Source: CAYUHZ01 sp964444625 (GTDB lineage: Bacteria; Patescibacteriota; Patescibacteriia; Patescibacteriales; GWC2-42-12). Taken from it: a DNA stretch of 12,202 nucleotides. A program made the position numbers and the translations under genes. The notes under the pieces were generated by a model. The model searched no databases. It was not told the DNA's origin and saw only the letters and a program-made list of their open reading frames with translations. The stretch covers positions 1 to 12,202 of the forward strand of contig CAYUHZ010000026.1 of the NCBI GenBank assembly GCA_964444625.1, given 5' to 3'. Of the stretch, positions 1 to 5,598 are shown one piece after another (within the stretch, counting starts at the first letter, position 1; every line of letters starts with the position of its first letter).

Positions 1-56
1 AGTCAATTGACCTTGGCGACAAATATTTGAAAATAATTTAATAACAGACTTTCGAC

Positions 57-73
57 AAACCTGCGGTTTTTCT
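57..73 (+). terminator. Weak possible terminator of an unseen upstream gene
   Basis: A short inverted repeat, AAACC-tgc-GGTTT, is followed by further T residues (TTCT). It lies before the first gene and could end transcription from a gene left of the window. The stem is only 5 bp, so chance is quite possible. Apart from this, bases 1-89 show no gene. Confidence 0.2.
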
Positions 74-89
74 CAAGTCTCATAATACC

Positions 90-527
90 ATGCAACATCA
101 AAAATTTGGCAATAAATACTTAATAAGGATTGACCGCGGAGAAGAGTTGGTTGACACTTTAAAAAAATTCTGCCATGATCAAAGTATTAAACTTGGAATA
201 ATCCAGGGATTGGGAGCAGCGGACAAGATAACCATTGGGCTGTTTAATACCAAGGTTAAGTCATATCAAAGCCAAGAATTTGTAGGTGATTTCGAGCTTG
301 CTTCACTTTATGGCAATATTACCGTCTTGAACGGGCAGATTTATCTTCATCTGCATCTTAATTTTGGTGATGAAAAATATAATTCCTTCTCCGGCCACTT
401 AAACCAAGCTTTAATCAGTAGCACGTTTGAAGGAATAATAGAAGTTATCAACGGCGAAGTCAACCGAGAATATGATGAAACAGTAGGGCTAAATCTTTTA
501 AAACTGAAAGGAGGAAGCAATGCTTGA
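90..527 (+). CDS. PPC/DUF296-domain protein
   Basis: This 145-residue protein is a single PPC (DUF296) domain. Family features seen are the N-terminal LIRIDRGEEL strand-helix start (residues 11-20), IIQGLGAADKITIGLFN (37-53), GDFELASLYGNI (66-77), the histidine pair in YLHLHLNFGD (H87, H89) and the later SGHL (H103). In known PPC trimers these histidines bind a metal ion. In plants the domain is attached to AT-hooks. Bacterial stand-alone members like this one have no AT-hook, and their function is poorly defined, so DNA binding should not be assumed. The length fits a complete stand-alone domain. No clear Shine-Dalgarno site precedes ATG 90. The 3' end overlaps the next small gene by 8 bp, so the two are probably co-translated. 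The family call is firm; the role is unknown. Confidence 0.85.
   Translation: MQHQKFGNKYLIRIDRGEELVDTLKKFCHDQSIKLGIIQGLGAADKITIGLFNTKVKSYQSQEFVGDFELASLYGNITVLNGQIYLHLHLNFGDEKYNSFSGHLNQALISSTFEGIIEVINGEVNREYDETVGLNLLKLKGGSNA
507..514 (+). promoter_or_regulatory. Shine-Dalgarno site for the 47-residue protein
   Basis: AAAGGAGG sits five bases before ATG 520, within the 3' end of the PPC-domain coding region. This site is the main reason to accept the small overlapping gene. Confidence 0.7.
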
Positions 528-663
528 TTTGACCAAGGAGGATTTTAACCTTTTGTGCCTGATATTTCTAACCTACGGAATATTGGGTATCGTGCTAGCG
601 CCATGGCTCTGCGATAAGCTGGAAAACATAAAAAAACAAAAAAACTGTCTACCAAAAAATTGA
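520..663 (+). CDS. Small single-helix membrane protein (47 aa)
   Basis: This short open frame starts at ATG 520, inside the last codons of the PPC-domain gene, and ends at TGA 661-663. It has a near-ideal Shine-Dalgarno site, AAAGGAGG at 507-514, five bases before the ATG, which strongly supports translation. The product is 47 residues: an acidic N-terminus (LDLTKED), one hydrophobic stretch of about 20 residues (11-31, rich in L, I, F and G, ending PWLC), then a lysine-rich tail (KNIKKQKN-like, 35-47). This suggests a single membrane helix with the basic tail in the cytoplasm. I recognise no family. The 8-bp overlap with the PPC gene implies translational coupling and possibly a shared job. 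Confidence 0.65.
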   Translation: MLDLTKEDFNLLCLIFLTYGILGIVLAPWLCDKLENIKKQKNCLPKN

Positions 664-677
664 CCCAAAAGGGTTAT

Positions 678-712
678 AATAAGAGGTACATTTAAAATAA
701 GTGCCTCTTATT
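678..712. terminator. Shared hairpin between convergent genes
   Basis: AATAAGAGGTAC pairs with GTGCCTCTTATT (12 bp with one G-T wobble) around an 11-base AT-rich loop. It lies between the stop of the small + strand gene (663) and the stop of the - strand fusion gene (724), which is where a two-way terminator is expected. The T-tract is poor on both sides (TAATATTT on +), so termination may be inefficient. Confidence 0.5.
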
Positions 713-723
713 TAATATTTAGT

Positions 724-2541
724 TTATAATTCTAATTGTTTCCTGCACCAGTCAATGGTTTTCTTCAAACCTTCTTCTAGGCTGACTCTCGGCTCCCAGC
801 CGAGAATATTTCTGGCTTTGTCATTGTTCAAAACGCTCTTGTAAACCTCCCCTGCTCTAGCCGGTTGGTGACTATATGACAAAGAATGACCAACAATCTT
901 TTGTAATTTCTCTACCAGCTCTAAGAGATCGGTGTCCTGGCCAAAACCGACATTGTAAACTCCGGTTTTTTCGCTGAATGCGGCCGTCAGACAACATTTG
1001 ACAATATCGCCCACATAAACAAAATCCCTGGATTGGCGTCCGTCGCCATAAATAACGCTTGGCTCGCCAATGATGGCATTATTGGTAAAAGTAGCGATGA
1101 CCGCCCCCTCTCCACCCTTGTACTGGCGCGGCCCGTAAACATTAGCTAATCTGAGAATAATATAGGGTAAATTATGAACCTTGCCGATCACCGCCAGATT
1201 GTGCTCAGCGGCCAATTTGTGGGTGGCATAGGGTGAATCTGGATTAGGCAAGCGTTCTTCGGTTGCCGGCTCGCTGATATTGCCATACATTGCGCCACCG
1301 GTAGAAATAAAAATAACTTTCTTTACTTGATGTTTGGTTGAAGCTAAGAAAATATTAAAACTGCCAATAATATTCACTTGGTTGTCAAAAATCGGGTCGG
1401 TTACCGATTTCCTTACATCCATCTGCGCCGCCAAATGAAAAACATAGTCAATCGGAGCGTGCTTGGATTCAAAGGCAAAAATCTCTTCTATTTTCGCGCT
1501 ATCGCGGATATCGGCCTGATAAAACTTAGCTCTTGGATTAACATATTCAATCTTGCCGGTTGATAGATCGTCAATGATCACCGCCTCATGACCTAGTCGG
1601 ATTAATTCATCCGCCAGATTGGAACCGATAAAGCCGGCGCCGCCGGTGACGATGATTTTAAATCTTTTTGGCGCTGTTGGCCCGATCTTTTTTTCAAAAA
1701 CCAGCCCTCCGTAAATGCCTGCCACCCGATCCAGATTTTTACGGCTGTCGATTAATAATTGCAAATTTTTATCTCTGATTGATCCAAGAATATTTTTCCC
1801 TGTAGTATCCCGCACCAGCCCGTTGTATAAATTTATCAAAGATTGAAAATCTTGAAGCAGACAATCGTCGCCGACACCTCGGCCTTGATCTATCGGCTCA
1901 GTGAAAGACGGGCCGATCAGCGGATCGGCGGCAATTGATTGGCGAACAATTTCCCAATTACAGCCCATTTCCGTGGATAAATCATAAAGCAAATTGAAAA
2001 AAATATTTTTGCCGTAATAAAAACTGTTACTGGCGAGCTTGATCAATTCGGCATTCTTGGCCGCGCAAATCATATTGTAAGGCGCTTCAGGCAGTACCGA
2101 AATTACCATACGAGCTTGCTCGTAATACTGTTGGTTTTTGATCGGTACGCCGACAATATTTCGTTCTGGATTCGCCGCTTGATCAGCCGTGGAGCCAACG
2201 AAAGAAAAATCAGGCGCATAAACCACAAAAATACCGGGGTTCTCCTGCTGGATCGCTTCAGTGGTGCCGGGCAGCATGCTTGATTTAATAACAGCGATCT
2301 TCCCCCGGCCAGCTAGCTTCACCGCAACCCTGACTGCTTGGCAGTCAAAATTATCGCTGGTAACAAAGGTCGGCGTAACAACAAAAACAAGATCGCAGTC
2401 TTTAAGGCGCTCTTTATTTCCCAAATTTTTGGTTTGTCCGGCGTCATAGCGGATAATCCGGCGCTTTCTTCTGGCAAGTTCGCCAGCCAGTTTTTGACTG
2501 TTCCGATCCGGTCCGATCAAGCCGATCAGCTTATTACTCAT
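724..2541 (-). CDS. Fused truncated UDP-sugar dehydrogenase and UDP-sugar 4-epimerase-like SDR
   Basis: This is a two-part protein of 605 residues. Residues 1-255 resemble the NAD-binding and central domains of UDP-glucose/GDP-mannose dehydrogenases: IKSSMLPGTT (85-94), YAPDFSFVGST...NPERNIVG (108-131), AELIKLASNSF (164-174, with the family lysine K168 and N172) and GVGDDCLLQD (222-231), which aligns with the catalytic-cysteine motif (C227; the usual PKD is LQD). The Rossmann glycine loop is degenerate (IGPDRNS where GxGxxG is expected), and the usual C-terminal UDP-binding domain is absent. Residues 294-605 form a complete extended SDR: TGGAGFIGS (299-307), HLAAQ (369-373), ISTGG (412-416), YATHK with Y438 and K442, and SRDFVYVGD (504-512), most like UDP-glucose or UDP-GlcNAc 4-epimerases. 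The epimerase half should be active. Whether the dehydrogenase half still oxidises is uncertain. No close Shine-Dalgarno site is seen before ATG 2541. Confidence 0.85.
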   Translation of the reverse strand: MSNKLIGLIGPDRNSQKLAGELARRKRRIIRYDAGQTKNLGNKERLKDCDLVFVVTPTFVTSDNFDCQAVRVAVKLAGRGKIAVIKSSMLPGTTEAIQQENPGIFVVYAPDFSFVGSTADQAANPERNIVGVPIKNQQYYEQARMVISVLPEAPYNMICAAKNAELIKLASNSFYYGKNIFFNLLYDLSTEMGCNWEIVRQSIAADPLIGPSFTEPIDQGRGVGDDCLLQDFQSLINLYNGLVRDTTGKNILGSIRDKNLQLLIDSRKNLDRVAGIYGGLVFEKKIGPTAPKRFKIIVTGGAGFIGSNLADELIRLGHEAVIIDDLSTGKIEYVNPRAKFYQADIRDSAKIEEIFAFESKHAPIDYVFHLAAQMDVRKSVTDPIFDNQVNIIGSFNIFLASTKHQVKKVIFISTGGAMYGNISEPATEERLPNPDSPYATHKLAAEHNLAVIGKVHNLPYIILRLANVYGPRQYKGGEGAVIATFTNNAIIGEPSVIYGDGRQSRDFVYVGDIVKCCLTAAFSEKTGVYNVGFGQDTDLLELVEKLQKIVGHSLSYSHQPARAGEVYKSVLNNDKARNILGWEPRVSLEEGLKKTIDWCRKQLEL

Positions 2542-2579
2542 AAAAAAACTAAAAATTAAATTTTTCCTACAACTCTAAA

Positions 2580-2608
2580 AGTTTAACCTGACTGCCGGCC
2601 ATTGTCAA
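2580..2608 (-). promoter_or_regulatory. Promoter of the dehydrogenase-epimerase gene
   Basis: On the minus strand, a perfect TTGACA (2608-2603) is followed by a 17-base spacer and TAAACT (2585-2580, 4/6 to TATAAT). Transcription would start near 2573, giving a leader of about 30 bases before ATG 2541. Confidence 0.55.
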
Positions 2609-2692
2609 TTGTTTATAAATATAACTAAAAAGCTATCAATCAGATCTTTTTTATTTAATATTAAGCAAAAATATTAATTCTTGGTTCTCGGC

Positions 2693-2721
2693 TTGACAAA
2701 ACAATTTTTTATGTTATCTTA
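2693..2721 (+). promoter_or_regulatory. Promoter of the GH57-like/unknown operon
   Basis: A perfect TTGACA (2693-2698) is followed by an AT-rich spacer and TATCTT or TCTTAT (2715-2722, spacing 16-18), so a sigma-70 type promoter is likely. The leader to ATG 2807 would be about 80 bases. It is divergent from the promoter at 2580-2608. I see nothing further in the 265-base gap between the two genes. Confidence 0.5.
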
Positions 2722-2806
2722 TAGTGTTGGCATCATCTTGTTTGATTGCCAAATAGTGGTTTTAACTGCTAATATTTGAAAAATAAACAACAAGAAGCTC
2801 TTTACA

Positions 2807-3130
2807 ATGCGTAAAAAACGAAGCAGTACTTCTGCGTGGCGCGGAAAGGGAGTTAGGATTGTATTGTTTGTTCCGGGTAATTTTTTTCACGCCAACGTCC
2901 CATGGGAAAAGGGGCAACGAATGAAGAGCGAGTTAATAAACACGGTTATGATTTTTGGCAATAGCGCGCCGAAAGTGCGAACGACTTTCGCCTTTCAGGG
3001 CATTGACTATCAACTCTGCCCCGATTTAAGGAAGATGACTTCGTACTTCAAAAACCTTGAAACGATTGATGCTCCTCACGGCCATGTGCTGATGTCCAAT
3101 ATCAGCGATTACATGAAAAAATGGGGATAA
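2807..3130 (+). pseudogene. First fragment (N-terminal part) of the GH57-like gene
   Basis: This 107-residue open frame starts at ATG 2807 with no strong ribosome site and has a basic start (MRKKRSS). It then reads VRIVLFVPGNFFHANVPW (16-33), TTFAFQGIDYQL and DAPHGHVLMSNISDYMKKWG, ending at TAA 3128-3130. The text continues sensibly in the -1 frame (GIKTFYSAGPVAQ), and the break lies at or near a run of six A and four G (3116-3126). It is therefore best read as the N-terminal piece of a longer enzyme. Confidence 0.5.
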
Positions 3131-3750
3131 AAACTTTCTACAGTGCCGGACCGGTCGCGCAAAGTTTTTTCGCTCCGGAATTTTGCTATCCGGATCAAAA
3201 TTTTCTCCCGGCCAGCGCCAAGCTCATACTGATCCACGCCAATGAATCACAATCGTATTCGCTCTGCACTCCGCAAAACAGCAGAATTGACGTAGTCGAC
3301 CAGACGAAAAGTATCAAAAACTTTCCGGATTCACCCAGCATCAAATTCGGAGAAAAAATCGGCATCCTGATGAGGGGCTATGAAGAAATTCATCGCCTGT
3401 TTTTTCTCTATCAGCGATTCCCCAATCATCCCCTACCCCAGCTAGGCGATCGGCTGGCTCTGGACTGTTTGCTGGACTATCTGGAATACCTGGCAACAAG
3501 CGCTGAAGAAAAAATCATCGTTTGCCCGATTGACTTGGAAGCGCCGATGGTCGAATCGCATTTTGATCCGCTGACTATCTGGGGAGATTTTCTTTCCGGT
3601 GTGCAGGCGCGAGGACTGGCCGAGATGTTCGTTCCGCTCTCTTCGCTCTATGCGGAGCTGGAAGAGCGAGCGCGGTACCAACCGAACGCCCCAGACGCCG
3701 TCTGTGGCATAAATTTACCGCTCATGAAGAGCATCTGCAGTATCTACTAA
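3121..3750 (+). pseudogene. Second, largest fragment of the GH57-like gene
   Basis: This 209-residue open frame overlaps the end of the first piece by 10 bases. It carries the best family clues: SFFAPEFCYPDQ (15-26, E20 as candidate nucleophile) and IIVCPIDLEAPMVES (132-146, D138 as candidate acid/base), followed by GDFLSGVQARGLAEMFVPLSSLYAEL. After about residue 193 the frame drifts to a non-family tail (VCGINLPL...) and stops at 3750, while the frame starting at 3702 continues with LWHKFTAHEEHLQ. ATG 3121 could in principle start a separate product, but no Shine-Dalgarno site precedes it. Confidence 0.5.
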
Positions 3751-4085
3751 AACTCTGCAGTCAAAGGGTAAATTCAGAGCGTGAATGCCGTCTCTACGAT
3801 CTGGCCGCCTGTTCCGATATTTTAGCAGCCATGGATCGTCGCAAAAACGGACCGATTATTCTGCCGGCTGAGTTGGAGACGGTTCAATCGGCAAGATCCA
3901 CATCGGCTACAACCCCGATATTATCCGCATTCAGCTGGCTGCTTTTTACGCCCTAAGAGACAAATCAACTTTCGCTGATGGGCTGAAGAAAGTTATCAGC
4001 CAGGACAAAAAATACGGAGTTGAAGTTAAAGAAAATTCCCCTCAACTGCAACTGATCAAGACATACGTCGAAAACAATCAACTGT

Positions 4086-4093
4086 AAGGAGGG
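4086..4093 (+). promoter_or_regulatory. Shine-Dalgarno site overlapping the preceding stop codon
   Basis: AAGGAGGG lies four bases before ATG 4098 and overlaps the TAA (4085-4087) that ends the last frame of the broken upstream gene. This supports both the 4098 start and the original operon arrangement. Confidence 0.7.
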
Positions 4094-4097
4094 AAAA

Positions 4098-5279
4098 ATG
4101 AAGTGGAAAGTATTTAAAGTAACAGTTGAAAACGGTGTCGCCAAGGAAGTGGTTTTCTTGATTGAAAAAAACTCATTCTTGGGCATAAGAGTTAACCAAA
4201 AGAAAATCCTCAAAAAACGAATCTGGGGTAAGACGGAAATTTTCGGACAAAAAGACTTTCCCTGGGAGGAGATTGTTGCCGAAGCGAAAAAAAGACTTGG
4301 CTTAATGAAAGATTGCCGGAGAAAGCCTCTAACGCCAATCGTACCGGAACAAGAAGTTCTGGCCTTAGAAGCAAAAGATCTGGACGAAAAAATTACTAAT
4401 AAAAAAAGATCGAAACGCTATAAAGGCGAAACTAATCCTAACTCAACGGCTTGCGATAGCATCATCAAAAAAAACCCAAGATCATTGTTAACGCTAAACC
4501 ACCTCATCCCCTCTCAGCGATTGGAGTTGCTGCGCCTCCGAGCGTTCGGAATTGAAATACTAGAAGAAGGCTGGGTGGGATTATCACGCTGGAGAAAATC
4601 AAAAGAAAAACCAGTGAAAAACTGGCAAAAAACAAAAGATATTTTTTCCGCCATCAGGATGCAAGATCATATTATGCAAAAATACCGCCAACAGCCAACC
4701 GGTGAAACCCCTCACCTGCTTTCTTTTGGGCAAATTATCGAAGAATGCAATCGATTATTGATCGGCTGGCGCTCAGCCCAACCTCAAGAGAAGGAAGACA
4801 TAAGAAACAAACTGATTGCTGCGATCTTGGATTTAGAGAACTGTAAAAACGAGTTTAAAGCGGCTGTCAAAAGCCAACTGGAATTTATTATCTCTTGGCA
4901 AGATCGAACGGGGCGAACTAATCCGGGAGCTCTGGCAGCTAGGACAATTGCCAGCTTGGACGGCTTAGCCCAGAGATTATCAGAAATTGAAGATATTGGT
5001 GTTTATATCGCCCTGAGGCGAGAGTTGCTTGTTTTTATAGAAAATTGGCATGCAGCCTTAATCGAAAGGATGGTTGGATTGATAAAACAAAGAAGAGTAA
5101 CATCGGCTATTAAGTTAGCTAGGATGGCGATGGTCTCCCCATATTGGGAGCGCGCCAAACAAGCAAATTTTTGGCTCTTAAACTTCACCTATAAATCATG
5201 CGAAACTCGATTAGCGGAAAAATGCCTAAATAATGCTTTAAACTGTCTTAAAATCACCATAGGAGGAAATCATGGATAG
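4098..5279 (+). CDS. Protein of unknown function (393 aa)
   Basis: I do not recognise a family. ATG 4098 has a strong Shine-Dalgarno site (AAGGAGGG). The N-terminal 75 residues look like a small alpha/beta domain (WKVFKVTVENGVAKEVVFLIE, then GIRVNQKKILKKRIWGK and DFPWEEIVAEAKKRL). Residues 76-135 are charged, low in hydrophobics and probably disordered (EAKDLDEKITNKKRSKRYKG). Residues 136-393 are largely helical, with repeated tryptophans and leucines (WVGLSRWRKSKEKP, FIISWQDRTGRTNPGALAARTIASLDGL, FIENWHAALIERM); the last 60 residues could form TPR-like helical pairs. There is no signal peptide or membrane segment, so it is probably cytoplasmic. The stop overlaps the next start by 8 bp. It shares an operon with the broken GH57-like gene, but no function follows from that. 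Confidence 0.75.
   Translation: MKWKVFKVTVENGVAKEVVFLIEKNSFLGIRVNQKKILKKRIWGKTEIFGQKDFPWEEIVAEAKKRLGLMKDCRRKPLTPIVPEQEVLALEAKDLDEKITNKKRSKRYKGETNPNSTACDSIIKKNPRSLLTLNHLIPSQRLELLRLRAFGIEILEEGWVGLSRWRKSKEKPVKNWQKTKDIFSAIRMQDHIMQKYRQQPTGETPHLLSFGQIIEECNRLLIGWRSAQPQEKEDIRNKLIAAILDLENCKNEFKAAVKSQLEFIISWQDRTGRTNPGALAARTIASLDGLAQRLSEIEDIGVYIALRRELLVFIENWHAALIERMVGLIKQRRVTSAIKLARMAMVSPYWERAKQANFWLLNFTYKSCETRLAEKCLNNALNCLKITIGGNHG
5261..5266 (+). promoter_or_regulatory. Shine-Dalgarno site for the 85-residue protein
   Basis: AGGAGG lies five bases before ATG 5272, inside the end of the 393-residue gene. With the 8-bp overlap it indicates coupled translation. Confidence 0.65.
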
Positions 5280-5529
5280 TCTGAATGACATTGAACCAAT
5301 TAAAATTTTGGCGGAAATTGACCGAACTGGATGTATTGAAAGTATTATCGCTCTAGCTAAAAAATTCCTACCTCAAGATTATTGTGCTTTGGTCTGTGGC
5401 GACAATATCCATATCGAAGCAATTGTCGCCGTATATAAGGCGCAAAACAAACAAAATATCGGAAAAGTCGAACAAATATGCATTGAATGTATTTTCCGCG
5501 CCTTCTGTCATTTTCCCAGAAGAAGCTAA
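5272..5529 (+). CDS. Small protein of unknown function (85 aa)
   Basis: The family is not recognised. The product is 85 residues with an acidic N-terminus (DSLNDIEPIKILAEID), two probable helices (ESIIALAKKFLPQDY; HIEAIVAVYKAQNKQ) and a cysteine-containing end (ICIECIFRAFCHF, 69-81). Cysteines at 21, 38, 42, 70, 73 and 79 are notable for such a short protein. The C-IE-C spacing is metal-site-like, but no complete zinc-binding pattern is evident. Translation is supported by AGGAGG (5261-5266) and the 8-bp overlap with the gene before it. The stop TAA 5527-5529 falls at the first base of a 29-bp repeat that leads into a terminator, so this is the last gene of the unit. Confidence 0.6.
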   Translation: MDSLNDIEPIKILAEIDRTGCIESIIALAKKFLPQDYCALVCGDNIHIEAIVAVYKAQNKQNIGKVEQICIECIFRAFCHFPRRS

Positions 5530-5557
5530 AATGACGTCCTCCCCGCACTCAAAAGCC
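5529..5557. repeat. 29-bp 3'-end repeat, copy 1
   Basis: Bases 5529-5557 (AAATGACGTCCTCCCCGCAC at the start, ending AAAAGCC) are identical to 10909-10937. Both copies begin at a stop codon and run into the left arm of a terminator hairpin, so the element is tied to gene ends. It contains the palindrome GACGTC. Confidence 0.85.
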
Positions 5558-5588
5558 TCCCGGCAAAACGGGAGGCTTCTTTTTTTTC
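5551..5588. terminator. Strong bidirectional rho-independent terminator
   Basis: AAGCCTCCCG pairs perfectly with CGGGAGGCTT (10 bp, 6-base loop GCAAAA). On the + strand it is followed by CTTTTTTTT (5579-5587), ending the unknown-gene operon. On the - strand the stem is followed by TTTTGAG, so it probably also ends the dnaG-rpoD operon, whose last stop is at 5599. Confidence 0.9.
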
Positions 5589-5598
5589 GAAATTTAAA

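Larger units (their letters stand above)
2807..4087 (+). pseudogene. Probable GH57-like glycoside hydrolase, broken by three frame changes
   Basis: One protein-like reading can be followed across four pieces: 2807 to about 3120, about 3121 to 3700, about 3702 to 3885 (LWHKFTAHEEHLQYLLKL onward) and about 3890 to TAA 4085-4087 (GKIHIGYNPDIIRIQL onward). Each step moves the frame by -1, as a single-base deletion would, and each abandoned frame soon meets a stop (3130, 3750, 3956). The joined product of about 425 residues resembles family-57 hydrolases: FFAPEFCY looks like the nucleophile region, and CPIDLEAPMVES like the region holding the acid/base aspartate. The family call rests on motif shape alone and is tentative. 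The last piece ends 10 bases before the next gene and overlaps its ribosome site, so the gene was the first of an operon. Alternatives are programmed frameshifting or assembly errors. Confidence 0.6.

Noticed and set aside
7..40. TTGACC at 7-12 as a -35 for the PPC-domain gene
   Set aside because: No -10-like hexamer at 16-18 base spacing; the only TATAAT-like box (CATAAT, 81-86) is too close to the ATG and too far from this site.
3113..3130. Programmed -1 frameshift at the A6-TGGGG run
   Set aside because: Not preferred: the zero-frame reading GAA-AAA type slip is not the classic X-XXY-YYZ heptamer, and two further -1 steps downstream lack slippery runs, so decay explains all three better.
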